This document shows, piece by piece, positions 51,067 to 61,091 of a DNA stretch of 64,000 nucleotides. Source of the stretch: Sphingomonas sp. PAMC 26605 (GTDB lineage Bacteria > Pseudomonadota > Alphaproteobacteria > Sphingomonadales > Sphingomonadaceae); assembly GCF_000241485.1 (NCBI RefSeq), contig NZ_JH584241.1:2267936-2331935 (forward strand), in the 5' to 3' direction. The notes beneath the pieces are model-generated. The model was not told where the DNA came from. It made no database searches and was given only the letters and a program-made list of their open reading frames with translations. The first letter of the stretch is position 1, and each line of letters begins with the position of its first letter. The translations under genes were made by a program, and so were the position numbers.

Positions 51067-51783
51067 CTAGCGCATCCCGATAAGGCGCTGCAGCGCGAGC
51101 TGGAAATGCGTGACCAATGCTGCTTCGGCGGCGTCGGCATCGCGCGCGACGCAGGCGTTGAGGATGTCGAGATGCTCGCGCAGCGTGCGGATCGCCAGCG
51201 GGCGCGTGGTCAGCCAGTCGAGCCGGACCAGCGTCACGTAATTCTTGAGGCGGCGCGCGGTGACCTCGATCAGCTGGTTGCGCAGCGACGAGATCAGCGC
51301 GCCGTGGAGGTGCTCCTCGACCCGGTCGAGCAGGGCTTCTTCCTCAGCCCCCCATGCCCCGCCTTCCAGCTTGGCGAGCAAAGCCGTGTGATCCTCGACT
51401 AGCGCCTGGATTTCGCCTGCGTCGCCGCTCTCGGCAAGCGCGCGCGCCCCCGCGCGTTCGATCAATGAGCGGAATTGATATGTCGATCGCGACAGTTCGA
51501 GGTCGGCGCGGATGAAACGGATACAGGAGCGCGCGTGGATCGTCACCAATCCCTCGGTTTCGAGCCGGCGCAGCGCATCGCGCAGCGGCTGCACCGTCAT
51601 GCCGAACAACCGCACCAGATCGGCCTGCGAGAGTTCCGCGCCCAGCGGAATGGTCCGATCGAACAAACCTTCGAGGATCGCGGCATAGGCTTTGTCGGAC
51701 AGGCTGGCGTCGCCATCGCCCAGCAGGTCGATCTCGATCGCCTTTACGGGATCGTTCTTTGATTTTCCGGCCAAGGCCCGCAT
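51067..51783 (-). CDS. GntR-family (FCD domain) transcriptional regulator
   Basis: A 238-residue regulator. The N-terminal winged helix reads KAYAAILEGLFDRTIPLGAELSQADLVRLFGMTVQPLRDALRRLETEGLVTI, and the C-terminal FCD all-helical effector domain includes FRSLIERAGARALAES and HLHGALISSLRNQLIE. It is divergent from the TonB receptor and the catabolic operon, so it likely controls them in response to a sugar-acid intermediate. Convergent with the mutarotase gene. Confidence 0.9.
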   Translation of the reverse strand: MRALAGKSKNDPVKAIEIDLLGDGDASLSDKAYAAILEGLFDRTIPLGAELSQADLVRLFGMTVQPLRDALRRLETEGLVTIHARSCIRFIRADLELSRSTYQFRSLIERAGARALAESGDAGEIQALVEDHTALLAKLEGGAWGAEEEALLDRVEEHLHGALISSLRNQLIEVTARRLKNYVTLVRLDWLTTRPLAIRTLREHLDILNACVARDADAAEAALVTHFQLALQRLIGMR

Positions 51784-51938
51784 CCATCCTGTTCCTCAGA
51801 AAGCTCGGCCCGGACGGGATCGAGCCAGTCGTATCTCACGAAACCCTAGTCGCGCGCTACCCGAAAAGCCAGCCGGGGTGGACGTCGGGCGCGGTGCTCG
51901 CGAGTCAGAAGCCCTAATTGAAATACCTAAAAGACGAA

Positions 51939-51967
51939 TTGACATATTTCATATGCGCGGTACTGAT
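51939..51967 (+). promoter_or_regulatory. Candidate promoter of the TonB receptor gene
   Basis: A perfect TTGACA (51939-51944) lies in an AT-rich stretch. At 17 bases the candidate -10 is ACTGAT (51962-51967); TGATAT at 51964-51969 is an alternative at 19. The element overlaps ACTGATATC (51962-51970), which recurs at 54974-54982 just before the dehydratase gene and could be an operator half. Good position, 33 bp before the ATG. Confidence 0.5.
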
Positions 51968-51999
51968 ATCCCTAACGAGAAAAACTCGAGGAGGGGATT

Positions 52000-54888
52000 A
52001 TGGGAAAGATCGCACGACTGAATGGTGGTGTCGCGCTTGCAGCGACCGCATTGGCGCTCGCGTCGCCGGCCTTTGCGCAGGCACAGTCGAACGGGGGAAG
52101 CGCGCCGACACCCGGCGACACGAATTCGCCCCAGCAGACCCCGCCCACTTCGACCGGCGTCCGTAACCCCGCTCCGGGCAGCGACGGTGCAGCCGATATC
52201 GTCGTCACCGGGATCCGCGCGAGCCAGCGCCAGTCGATCGACGTCAAGCGCAACGCGATCAACTCGGTCGATGCGATCGCCAGCGAGGATCTCGGCAAGC
52301 TGCCCGACCAGAACGTCGCCGAATCGCTGCAGCGCGTGCCGGGCATCACGATCGACCGCAATCGCGGCGTCGGCAACGGCGTCACGGTCCGCGGGCTCGG
52401 GCCGCAATTCAACACCGTGACGGTCAATGGCCGCGTCATCGCGACCGACGGCGCGGGGCGCGAATTCAATTTCGATATCCTGCCCTCCGAACTGATTGCG
52501 GGCGCAAACGTCTTCAAGAGCCCGCAGGCCAATCTCAACGGCGCGAGCATCGGCGCGACGATCGACATCCACACGCTGCGCCCGCTCGAGCAGCACACCG
52601 GCTTCGCCGGCGGCGGCTCGCTGCGCGCGAACGTCGACGCGCTCGGCGACAAGGCGACGCCATCGGGGGCGGCCTATGTCACGTGGAAGAATGCCTCGGG
52701 AACCTTGGGCGTGTCGCTCGTCGGCTCGTATGACGAGCGCAACGAACGGACCGACAATTTCTTCGTCGGGGCGAGTTCCTATCCGCGCAGCTTCGACGAC
52801 GGCTATTACGGCCAGGTGAGCAGCGGCGCGAGCGGACTGTGCGTCGGCGCGGCAAGCGGCGGCGGCTGCACGCCGCGGATCGACCCCAGCAAGGTCACGC
52901 TGTTCCGCAACGTCGATATGTATCACAACTTCATCAACCAGGTGGAATTCTCGCACCGCAAGCGGATCGGGCTCGACGGCACGGTCCAGTTCAAGCCGAC
53001 CGACAGCCTGCTCCTGACGCTCGACGGGCTCTATTCGCACGACGACGAACATTATCATGGCAGCGGGATCGGGCCCGATTTCAGCGGCGGGACGCTTGTC
53101 AATCAGGTCGTGTCGGGCGGCACCAACACGACCGAAATCGTCGGTGGCCAGAGCCGCACCGTGCATGTCGGCGGCACCGCGACATCGGAGACCTTCCACG
53201 ACGGCACGGTCGACGTCGTGGTCGAGGACCGGCCGGCCAAATCGACCACCTATCTCATCGGCTTCAACGCGAAATGGGACAGCGGGCCGTTCAGCGTCGC
53301 GCTCGACGTCGATCGTACCAACGCGAAATATGACGATTCGCAAGGGCTCTTCACCACCTCGCGCCTCAAGCATCTCGATTATACCTATGACCGCAATACC
53401 GGCTCCCCGCTCGCGAGTTTCACCGTCAGCAACCCGACCTATGCCAATGCCGCGACCGACGTGAACCATCGCCTCGGCCATTACATTCAGTCGGAGGGGC
53501 AGATCCTCGAGGACACGATTAACGAGGTGCATCTCGACGGCGCGTATAAGGGCGAGCAGATCACCGTCTATGGCGGCGCGGGCTATTCGTCGCGCACCAA
53601 GGCGACCACCGGCTTCACCGAGCCCAACGCCTGCGCCTATTGCGGTAGCGACGTGCTGACCCCGTCGAGCCTGTTCTCCCCCACGACGTACAATTTCTTC
53701 GGCGGGGCAGCAGGCGGCAATACCGCCAACTGGGTCGATTACAACGCGCAGAGCCTGTTCCAGTCCCTGGTCGGCCTCAACAGCACCGCCGACCCCGCGC
53801 TGCACTCGGGCAACCTGCTGCCGATCGCGCAGGATCCAGCCGCCAGTTCGTCGGTGAAGGAGAAGGTCGCGCTCGGCTATCTGATGTTCGAGTTCAAGGG
53901 CAATCTCGGCTCGCTGCCACTGGCGATCAACACCGGCGTGCGGGTCGAGGATACCAATTTCAGCTCGATCGGCGCGGGCCAGACCGTGCTGAGCGCCAGG
54001 CCCAACGGGACTGGGCAGAACGTCATCGTCCTGTCGGGCCTTACGCCGCTCAGCTTCAAGGGCCATTACACCGATATCCTGCCCTCGGTGAACGTGCGGC
54101 TCAACATCACGCCGAGCCTGGTGTTCCGCACCGCGGCGTCGCGCGTCATCTCGCGACCGACGCTGACCGATCTCTCGCCGGCGCAGACGATCACCAGCAA
54201 CCCGGGCAACGAGCGCATCACGCACGGCAACCCCAATCTGCAGCCGTTCCGCGCTTCGCAGGCGGAAGCCGGGCTCGAATGGTATTACAATCGCGACTCG
54301 CTGCTGTCGGCGACCTTCTTCTACAAATCGATCGACTCGTTCATCACGCGCGGGGTGACGCCGCAGCAAGTCGATCAGGTGACCTTCATCGTCGATCAGC
54401 CGATCAACGGCAAAGGCGCGACGGTGAAGGGGATCGAGGTCAGCTATCGCACGCTGTTCAAGTTCTTGCCCGGCCTGTTGAGCGGGTTCGGCACGCAGCT
54501 CAGCTATACCTATACCGACAGCAACGCGACCTATACCAACGCGGCCAAGGCTTCGACGTCCTACTCGCTCGAAGGCCTGTCGAAGAATTCGTACGCCGCG
54601 GTGCTGTTCTACGAAAAGGGCCCGGTGCAGCTGCGGACGTCGTACACGCGGCGCGACGGCTATCTTTTCGCGCCGCAGACGCAGACCGGCATTCCCGAAT
54701 TCGTGTCCAGCTACGACCAGCTCGACGCGGGGGTCCAGCTGTCGCTGACCAAGAACGTCATCCTGACGGCCGACGCCACCAACCTGACCGACTCCAAGGA
54801 ATTCCACTACGCCAATGTGGTCGCGGACACGCAGGAATATCGCCAGGTCGGGCGGCGCTATACCGCGGGCGTGCGCGTCCGCTTCTGA
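52000..54888 (+). CDS. TonB-dependent outer-membrane receptor
   Basis: A 962-residue receptor. Signal peptide LALASPAFAQ, then a linker and the plug domain: ADIVVTGIRASQRQSIDVKRNAINSVDAIASEDLGKLPDQNVAESLQRVPGI..., ending with the GVTVRGLGPQF pattern. The 22-strand barrel ends in VGRRYTAGVRVRF with terminal Phe. The family is typical of sphingomonad carbohydrate receptors (LGKLPDQNVAESLQRVPG). Shine-Dalgarno GAGGAGGGG. It probably imports an oligosaccharide rich in the sugar degraded by the downstream enzymes. Confidence 0.93.
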   Translation: MGKIARLNGGVALAATALALASPAFAQAQSNGGSAPTPGDTNSPQQTPPTSTGVRNPAPGSDGAADIVVTGIRASQRQSIDVKRNAINSVDAIASEDLGKLPDQNVAESLQRVPGITIDRNRGVGNGVTVRGLGPQFNTVTVNGRVIATDGAGREFNFDILPSELIAGANVFKSPQANLNGASIGATIDIHTLRPLEQHTGFAGGGSLRANVDALGDKATPSGAAYVTWKNASGTLGVSLVGSYDERNERTDNFFVGASSYPRSFDDGYYGQVSSGASGLCVGAASGGGCTPRIDPSKVTLFRNVDMYHNFINQVEFSHRKRIGLDGTVQFKPTDSLLLTLDGLYSHDDEHYHGSGIGPDFSGGTLVNQVVSGGTNTTEIVGGQSRTVHVGGTATSETFHDGTVDVVVEDRPAKSTTYLIGFNAKWDSGPFSVALDVDRTNAKYDDSQGLFTTSRLKHLDYTYDRNTGSPLASFTVSNPTYANAATDVNHRLGHYIQSEGQILEDTINEVHLDGAYKGEQITVYGGAGYSSRTKATTGFTEPNACAYCGSDVLTPSSLFSPTTYNFFGGAAGGNTANWVDYNAQSLFQSLVGLNSTADPALHSGNLLPIAQDPAASSSVKEKVALGYLMFEFKGNLGSLPLAINTGVRVEDTNFSSIGAGQTVLSARPNGTGQNVIVLSGLTPLSFKGHYTDILPSVNVRLNITPSLVFRTAASRVISRPTLTDLSPAQTITSNPGNERITHGNPNLQPFRASQAEAGLEWYYNRDSLLSATFFYKSIDSFITRGVTPQQVDQVTFIVDQPINGKGATVKGIEVSYRTLFKFLPGLLSGFGTQLSYTYTDSNATYTNAAKASTSYSLEGLSKNSYAAVLFYEKGPVQLRTSYTRRDGYLFAPQTQTGIPEFVSSYDQLDAGVQLSLTKNVILTADATNLTDSKEFHYANVVADTQEYRQVGRRYTAGVRVRF

Positions 54889-55000
54889 CCCCGACCGCCT
54901 CGCCGATCTCAGGCGGGTTCAATGCGCGCACCAGTTCGGAAGCGCTTGTCACCCGCCCGATACTGCCGCAGAGACTGATATCTCAATAAGGAGCTAAGAA

Positions 55001-56110
55001 ATGTCGTCAGTGCCCATTGTTGCGTATCGGCTGACGCGCTTGGCGTTTCCACGGGACCGGACGATCGGCGACTCGCAGGTGCGCGCCACGACCGCGCAGA
55101 TCATCGCGGTCGAGCTGATCGATGCGAAGGGAAATGTCGGGCTTGGCTTCGCGCAGGCGCTGTTCACGACGTTGCCCGACGCGGCCGAGATCGACCGCAT
55201 CTTCGCGGCAGAGGCCTGGGGCGGTCTCGAGGGGCGGCATCCGGCGTCGCTTGCGCTCGCGGTGTACCGCGTGCGCGGTGGCAATGCGCGGCGGATGGGC
55301 CTGCCGTTCGAGGAATCGCTCCAGCATGCGATCTGGGACCTGTTCGCCAAGCAAGCGGGACTGCCGCTGTGGCGCATGCTGGGGGCGGAGCGGACGAAGG
55401 TCGGCGTCTATGCCAGCGGGCTCGACTATCACCTGTCGGATCATGACTTCACCGAACTGTTCGGCAAGGCGAAGGAGCGCGGTTTCCTCGGCTACAAGAT
55501 CAAGGTCGGGCATCCCGATCTCGAGCGCGACCTGCACCGGCTCGATCTGCTGCGCGATGTCGTCGGCACCGACCGGCCGGTGATGATCGATGCCAACGAA
55601 GCCTGGACGGCACAGGAGACGATCCAGGCGGTCCGCCGCTTCGAGCGCGCCGGGCACAGCATCTACTGGCTCGAGGACCCGATCCCGCGCGAGGATTTCG
55701 ACGGATTGCGGATGCTGCGCCAGCTCGGCGTCAGCCGGATCAACGCTGGCGAATATCTCGACCTGACCGGCAAGCGCAAGCTCGTCGAGGGGCGCGCGTG
55801 CGACATGCTCAACGTGCATGGCCAGGTGTCGGACGTGATGCGCGCCGGCTGGCTCGCCAACGAGGCCAATGTCGAGGTGACGCTCGGCAACACCTTCCTC
55901 GAGCTCGGCGTCAACATGGCGCTCGCGCTGCCGGGCGTGCGTTGGCTCGAATACAGCTTCCAGAATTTCGACCATCTGGTCGAGGAGCCCTATGCGATGG
56001 CCGACGGCTTCATCCACGGGCGCGACGCGCCGGGCCACGGCCTCGTGCTCAGCGCCGAGGCGCGCGCGACGGGTGGCGCGCTGCCGCCCGCGATCGGTGC
56101 GGCCGCGTGA
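55001..56110 (+). CDS. Enolase-superfamily sugar-acid dehydratase (mandelate racemase-like)
   Basis: A 369-residue enolase-superfamily enzyme. Catalytic landmarks are Lys166 and Lys168 in YKIKVGHP, Asp197 in MIDANEAW, Glu225 in YWLEDPIP, Glu251 in INAGEY and the His of LNVHGQVSD. It should dehydrate a 6-deoxy-aldonate (L-fuconate or L-rhamnonate) to the 2-keto-3-deoxy acid. It is shorter than characterised L-fuconate dehydratases (about 440 residues), so substrate is set by neighbours, not by subfamily. AAGGAG at good spacing. Confidence 0.85.
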   Translation: MSSVPIVAYRLTRLAFPRDRTIGDSQVRATTAQIIAVELIDAKGNVGLGFAQALFTTLPDAAEIDRIFAAEAWGGLEGRHPASLALAVYRVRGGNARRMGLPFEESLQHAIWDLFAKQAGLPLWRMLGAERTKVGVYASGLDYHLSDHDFTELFGKAKERGFLGYKIKVGHPDLERDLHRLDLLRDVVGTDRPVMIDANEAWTAQETIQAVRRFERAGHSIYWLEDPIPREDFDGLRMLRQLGVSRINAGEYLDLTGKRKLVEGRACDMLNVHGQVSDVMRAGWLANEANVEVTLGNTFLELGVNMALALPGVRWLEYSFQNFDHLVEEPYAMADGFIHGRDAPGHGLVLSAEARATGGALPPAIGAAA

Positions 56111-57390
56111 CCGCGAGCGTGGGACTCGGAGCGCAGCCGATCGTCGCGCCCGTCGACGAAGGGCGCAAATGGGGGCTGATCGTCAGCCTCGGCATCGTCC
56201 TGTTCGTGCTGCTTGCGCTGTATGCGTCGATCCTCGGCGTGCTGCTGCCCAACCAGATCGAGAATCTCGATCCGGTCGGCAAGCTCGGGACCTTGGGCGT
56301 GATCTACGCGATCACCTCGGTGTTCAGCACGATCACCACCCCGGTGTCGGGCGCGCTGTCCGACCGGACGCGCTCGCGCTTCGGCCGGCGCACCCCGTGG
56401 ATCGCGATCGGCGGCGTCGCCGGGGGGATCGCGACGATCCTCATCCCGTTCGGCGGCGGCATCGTCGGCGTGACGATCCTGTGGCTGGTGGCGACGGTCA
56501 GCCTCAATTCGATGCAGCCTGCGATCACCACGATCGTCGCCGACCGTTTCGTGCCGGGCGAGCGCGGCATGGTATCGGGCGTGGTCGGCGCAGCGATGAC
56601 CGCGGGCGTCTCGGCCGGCACGATCTTCGGCGGGCTGATGGCGGCGCACCTGTTCGCGGCGTATGCGATCGTCGGCGGCGGGATCATCGCCGCCTGCCTG
56701 ATGTTCGTGACGGTCAATCGCGAGCCACCGCTGCCGGCCGGGCTCGCGGCGCCGGTGCCGTTTCGGCTGGCAACCTTCCTGCGCGGCTTCTGGGTCGATC
56801 CGCGCGCCAATCCCGATTTCGCCTGGGCGCTGTTCGGCCGCTTCTCGATCTATATGGGCTATCAGGCGATCCTGACCTATCTGCTCTACATCCTGGAGGG
56901 GTATATCGGCCTCACGCAGAGCGCCGCCAATCTGACAATCGCGCGCATGTCGTCGATCACCTTCATCGCCTTGGTCATTTCGGCCTTGCTGTCGGGCTGG
57001 CTGTCGGATCGGCTCGGGCGGTTGAAGCCTTTGGTGTTCATCGCCGGCGTCGTGATGGCGCTTGCCGAGATCGCGCCGTTGCTGTCGCCCGACCTGCGCG
57101 GGATGTTCCTCTATGCCGGGCTGATCGGGATCGGCTACGGCTCGTTCATGTCGGTCGATCTTGCATTGATGACGCGCGTCTTGCCGGTGGCTGCACCGGG
57201 CGAGGATTCGACCGGCAAGGATCTCGGCATCCTGACCACCGCGATCAACGTTCCGCAGATCCTCAGCCCGGTGATGGCGGCGGCGCTGCTGCATGCCACC
57301 GGCAACAACTACCCGCTGCTGTTCGTCGTGTCGGGCGCGTTCGTGGTGTTCGGCGCATGCCTCGTGCTGCCGATCCGATCGGTGCGATGA
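56107..57390 (+). CDS. MFS transporter of the catabolic operon
   Basis: A 427-residue major facilitator with 12 helices. N-terminal helix WGLIVSLGIVLFVLLALYASILGVLLPNQIENL is followed by the MFS loop DRTRSRFGRRTPWIAIGG and, in the second half, LLSGWLSDRLGRLKPLVF. It resembles sugar/cation or organic-acid symporters (GPH-like N-R-x-G-R-R). GTG start overlaps the dehydratase stop. It probably imports the monosaccharide or its acid across the inner membrane. Confidence 0.88.
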   Translation: MTASVGLGAQPIVAPVDEGRKWGLIVSLGIVLFVLLALYASILGVLLPNQIENLDPVGKLGTLGVIYAITSVFSTITTPVSGALSDRTRSRFGRRTPWIAIGGVAGGIATILIPFGGGIVGVTILWLVATVSLNSMQPAITTIVADRFVPGERGMVSGVVGAAMTAGVSAGTIFGGLMAAHLFAAYAIVGGGIIAACLMFVTVNREPPLPAGLAAPVPFRLATFLRGFWVDPRANPDFAWALFGRFSIYMGYQAILTYLLYILEGYIGLTQSAANLTIARMSSITFIALVISALLSGWLSDRLGRLKPLVFIAGVVMALAEIAPLLSPDLRGMFLYAGLIGIGYGSFMSVDLALMTRVLPVAAPGEDSTGKDLGILTTAINVPQILSPVMAAALLHATGNNYPLLFVVSGAFVVFGACLVLPIRSVR

Positions 57391-58229
57391 TGCGGTTGAT
57401 CGACGCCCACCAGCATTTCTGGTCGCTCGCCACGCCGGGCACGACCTGGCCGACCGCCGCCGAAGCCGAGATCCATCGCGACTTCGGCCCCGAAGACCTG
57501 ATCGCCGCAACCGCCGGTCTGCCGCTCGACGGCACCGTGCTCGTCCAATCGCAGCCGAGCGATGCGGATACCGACTGGATGATGGCGCTGGCGGAGCGCA
57601 CCCCGCTGGTCCGGGCGGTCGTCGGCTGGGTCGAGCTGGCCGACCGGGGTGCGCCCGAGCGCATCCGGGAGGTCGCGCGGCATCCCAAAGTCCGCGGCGT
57701 TCGGCCGATGCTGCAATCGATCGCCGATACCGACTGGCTGCTGCAGGATTCGCTGACCCCGGCGCTCGAGGCGGTTCAGGCCTCGGGATTGCGGCTCGAC
57801 GCGCTCGTCCAGCCGCGGCACCTGCCGATGCTCGCGCGCTTTGCCGAACGCTGGCCCGACCTCCCGATCGTGATCGATCACGCCGCCAAGCCCAAGGCGG
57901 CGGATACGATCCTCGACCCATGGCGCGACGATATCGCGCGGCTCGCGGGGCTTGGCCTGCACTGCAAACTGTCGGGCCTGCGCACCGAACAGGCGCCGGG
58001 GCAGCCGGCTGCGGACCTGACGCCCTATGTCGAACATCTCGTGCGCAGCTTCGGCGAGCGCTTGATGTGGGGCAGCGATTGGCCGGTGCTGCTGCTGTCG
58101 GGCGACGACTGGCGGCAATGGCATGACGATGCGCGGGCGCTCGCCGAGCGGGCCGGGGCCGATGCCGCGCGCCTCTTCGCGGGCGCGGCGACCGAGTTCT
58201 ACGCTTTGGAGAGTGCGGATGCGTCCTGA
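57387..58229 (+). CDS. Amidohydrolase-superfamily sugar lactonase (cog3618, L-fuconolactonase type)
   Basis: A 280-residue amidohydrolase-2 protein. MRLIDAHQHFWSLATPG has the H-x-H metal motif; HRDFGPEDL, VLVQSQPSDADTDW, PIVIDHAAKP and MWGSDWPVLLL follow the cog3618 lactonase pattern. L-fucono-1,5-lactonases and L-rhamnono-lactonases belong here. Expected to open the lactone formed by an upstream sugar dehydrogenase (not found in the window). ATG 57387 overlaps the MFS stop (ATGA). Confidence 0.87.
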   Translation: MMRLIDAHQHFWSLATPGTTWPTAAEAEIHRDFGPEDLIAATAGLPLDGTVLVQSQPSDADTDWMMALAERTPLVRAVVGWVELADRGAPERIREVARHPKVRGVRPMLQSIADTDWLLQDSLTPALEAVQASGLRLDALVQPRHLPMLARFAERWPDLPIVIDHAAKPKAADTILDPWRDDIARLAGLGLHCKLSGLRTEQAPGQPAADLTPYVEHLVRSFGERLMWGSDWPVLLLSGDDWRQWHDDARALAERAGADAARLFAGAATEFYALESADAS

Positions 58230-60309
58230 TCGGCTTGTTCTCGCTGCCGTCTGCGCGATCGCCGGCGTCGCTCCGGCAATGGCGCAACGCGCCGACCCGT
58301 CCGACATCCCGGTCTATGTGGCGCCCGTCGTCAGCAAGGAGCAGACCGCGGGCAATATCCATATCTCGAGTCGGCCCGCGCCGGTGCCGGTGGTGCTGGC
58401 GGTGTCGCCGCACGGGTCGGACGAGGGCGACGGCACGGCGGCGCACCCGTTCGCAACGCTCACCCGCGCGCAGGCGGCGGTGCGGCGGCTTAACGCCGAT
58501 CATGACGTGACGGTGCTGCTCGGCGACGGTGTCTACCGGTTGCGCGCGCCGTTGCGCCTGACCGCGGCGGATGGCGGCCAGAACAGCTATACCGTGCGCT
58601 GGGAAGCCGCACCCGGCGCGCATCCGGTGCTGTCGGGCGGGACGCCGGTGACGGGCTGGACGCTCGCCGACCGCACGCGCGGCATCTGGAGCGCCGACAT
58701 TCCGCGCGGGATCGATCCGCGGCAACTCTGGGTCGGCGGCCATATGGCGCCCCGCGCCGCGGTCCGCGCGCCGCGTAGCGCCTTCACCTTCGACAAGACC
58801 GGGATCACGATCGTCGATCCGGCGTGGCGCGCGCTCGCGAAGCTGCCCGACCAGAGCCGCATCGAGGTCGAGGCGACCGGCTGGTTCACCGACCGCCATG
58901 CGATGGTCGCGCGGATCGACGGCGACCGCATCGTCATGCAGCAGCCGGGCTGGCGCAACAATCTCGTCGGCTACGACACGCTCGCGCGCTCGGTATGGGG
59001 CGACAATGCCGGCCTGTTCTTCGTCAACGCGCGCGCCTTCCTGCGCGATCCGGGTCAATGGTATGCCGATCCGGCGGCGGGGAAGCTCTATTACAAGCCG
59101 CTCGCGGGCGAGGACATGCAGCGGATCGAGGTCGTGCTGCCGCGCCTCGAATTCCTGCTGTCGATCGCCGGCAGCTATAACGCGCCGATCAAGGACCTGC
59201 AGATCCGCGGCCTGAGCTTCCGCCACACGAGCTGGCTGCTGCCATCGGGGCCCGAGGGCTATGCCAGCCAGCAGAGCGGATCGTTCCTCGCTGGCGACTG
59301 GAGCGGCTATCCCGACGATCCGATCCGCGATTGCTCGTGGGGCTGCTGGCCATTCGAGGCGATGCGCAACCGCTGGCGTCAGCAGCCGGCGGCGGTGCAG
59401 GTCGCAGCCGCGACGCGGGTCGTGTTCGATCATGACGAATTCACCCAGCTCGGCCAGATCGCGCTCGGCATCGGCAACAATCCCGATGCCAATGACAGCG
59501 GCGTCGGCCTCGGCACCAGCGCGATCGAGGTGCGCCGCTCGCGCTTCACCGATCTCGCCGGCGGCGCGATCATGGTCGGCGGCGTGCGGCCCGACGCGCA
59601 TCATCCGTCGCGCCGCGAAATGGGCGTGCGCGACATCGTAATCAGCAACAATCTGGTGCGCACCGTGTCGCAGCATTACCGCGAGCAGGCGGCGATCCTC
59701 GTCACCTATGCCAGCGGCGCGGTGGTGTGGCACAACGACGTGTCGGGCGCGCCGTATGACGGGATCGACATCGGCTGGGGCTGGGGCGCGAACGACCCCG
59801 GCGGCAACGCGGCCTATTTCACCCCGAGCCGCGGCTATTACAACCAGCCCGGCAATCTGGTGTACGACACGCCGACGACGCTGCGCGACACCGTCGTCGT
59901 CGGCAACCGCGTCCACGACGTCAAGCAATGGTTCCCCGATGGCGGCGCGATCTACCATCTTTCGGCCGACCCAGGCGCGCTGATCGCCGAGAATTACATT
60001 TACGACGTGCCGGGCGGGATCGCGATGTATCTCGACGAGGGATCGCGCTACGTCACGCTGCGCAACAATGCGATCGGGAATGTCGGCGTGTGGCTCAACC
60101 TCAATTCGCAGAACAATCTCGCGCCGCGCCGTACCGCGATGGACAATCTCGCGATCGCCAACTGGCATGATTCGGGGCGGCGGACGGGGGCATGGACGCC
60201 GTATCTCAACAATCGCGATGTCGACACGGTGGTCGTCGCGAACGGCGCCTGGCCCGATGCCGCGAAGGATGTCATCGCGCATGCCGGGATCGAACCCGAA
60301 AAGCCTTGA
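58219..60309 (+). CDS. Secreted right-handed beta-helix protein, GH141-like
   Basis: A 696-residue exported protein. Signal peptide LVLAAVCAIAGVAPAMAQ; the N-terminal block VVLAVSPHGSDEGDGTAAHPFATLTRAQAAVRRLN, VTVLLGDGVYRLRAPLRL and HPVLSGGTPVTGW is the start of parallel beta-helix glycosidases of the GH141 type (alpha-L-fucosidase/xylanase). Further Asn-rich turns (VISNNLVRTVSQHYREQAAILVTY, VVVGNRVHDV) continue the helix. It could release L-fucose from a polysaccharide outside the cell. Start ATG 58219 behind GGAGAG, overlapping the lactonase end. Confidence 0.78.
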   Translation: MRPDRLVLAAVCAIAGVAPAMAQRADPSDIPVYVAPVVSKEQTAGNIHISSRPAPVPVVLAVSPHGSDEGDGTAAHPFATLTRAQAAVRRLNADHDVTVLLGDGVYRLRAPLRLTAADGGQNSYTVRWEAAPGAHPVLSGGTPVTGWTLADRTRGIWSADIPRGIDPRQLWVGGHMAPRAAVRAPRSAFTFDKTGITIVDPAWRALAKLPDQSRIEVEATGWFTDRHAMVARIDGDRIVMQQPGWRNNLVGYDTLARSVWGDNAGLFFVNARAFLRDPGQWYADPAAGKLYYKPLAGEDMQRIEVVLPRLEFLLSIAGSYNAPIKDLQIRGLSFRHTSWLLPSGPEGYASQQSGSFLAGDWSGYPDDPIRDCSWGCWPFEAMRNRWRQQPAAVQVAAATRVVFDHDEFTQLGQIALGIGNNPDANDSGVGLGTSAIEVRRSRFTDLAGGAIMVGGVRPDAHHPSRREMGVRDIVISNNLVRTVSQHYREQAAILVTYASGAVVWHNDVSGAPYDGIDIGWGWGANDPGGNAAYFTPSRGYYNQPGNLVYDTPTTLRDTVVVGNRVHDVKQWFPDGGAIYHLSADPGALIAENYIYDVPGGIAMYLDEGSRYVTLRNNAIGNVGVWLNLNSQNNLAPRRTAMDNLAIANWHDSGRRTGAWTPYLNNRDVDTVVVANGAWPDAAKDVIAHAGIEPEKP

Positions 60310-60355
60310 GCGACCTGCGCGCCCGACTGTCGCCCCACACCGAAGGAAACCAACC

Positions 60356-61087
60356 ATGCCCCGTCTCGCCGAAAAGCGCGTCCTCGTCACTGGCGCTGCC
60401 CAGGGCATCGGCCGCGCCATTGCCGAATTGTTCGTCCGCGAGGGTGCGTCGGTGATCGCGCTCGATCTCAAGGCCGATGCGCTCGCCACGTTGACGGGAT
60501 GCGAACCGCTCGTCGTCGATCTGCTCGATCCGGCGGCGGTGGCGCATGCCGGAGCGGCGGCGGGGAGGCTCGACGTGCTGGTCAATTGCGCGGGCTATGT
60601 CGATTCGGGCGATCTGCTGAGCGTCACCGAGCGCGGGCTCGATTTGTCGTTCGACCTCAACGTCCGCGCGACGATCCGGATGACGCAGGCGGTGCTGCCG
60701 GCGATGCTCGCGGCGGGGCGCGGCGCGATCGTCAATATCGCCTCGGTCGCGGGCGCGATGATCGGCGTCCCCAACCGACTGGCTTATTGCGCGTCGAAAG
60801 GCGCGGTCGCTGGGCTGACGCGCTCGATCGCACTCGATTATGTCGGCAAGGGCATCCGCTGCAATGCGATCTGCCCCGGCACGGTGCAGTCGCCGTCGCT
60901 CGATGAACGGCTCGAGGCGACCGGCGACGCAGCCGCCGCGCGCGCGGCCTTCGTCGCGCGGCAGCCGATGGGGCGGATCGGCACGGCCGAGGAGATCGCG
61001 TCGCTCGCGCTCTATCTCGCCAGCGACGAGAGCGTCTATGTCACCGGCAGCGCCATCGCGATCGATGGCGGATGGACGATGGCCTGA
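60356..61087 (+). CDS. SDR dehydrogenase, 2-keto-3-deoxy-L-fuconate dehydrogenase-like
   Basis: A 243-residue classical [29 protein letters not shown] carries the T-G-x3-G-x-G loop, VNCAGYVD the N-A-G motif; catalytic Ser in NIASVAGAM, Tyr and Lys in [12 protein letters not shown]. The length is that of the KDF 4-dehydrogenase, which oxidises 2-keto-3-deoxy-L-fuconate to the 2,4-diketo acid. An L-fucose dehydrogenase role is also possible since such an enzyme is otherwise lacking here. CGAAGGA precedes the ATG. Confidence 0.85.
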   Translation: MPRLAEKRVLVTGAAQGIGRAIAELFVREGASVIALDLKADALATLTGCEPLVVDLLDPAAVAHAGAAAGRLDVLVNCAGYVDSGDLLSVTERGLDLSFDLNVRATIRMTQAVLPAMLAAGRGAIVNIASVAGAMIGVPNRLAYCASKGAVAGLTRSIALDYVGKGIRCNAICPGTVQSPSLDERLEATGDAAAARAAFVARQPMGRIGTAEEIASLALYLASDESVYVTGSAIAIDGGWTMA

Positions 61088-61091
61088 CCGC

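Noticed and set aside
55990..60585. 1531-codon open frame antisense to the catabolic operon
   Set aside because: GC-bias artefact spanning four clear plus-strand genes; the product is Arg/Asp/His-rich without any fold signature.
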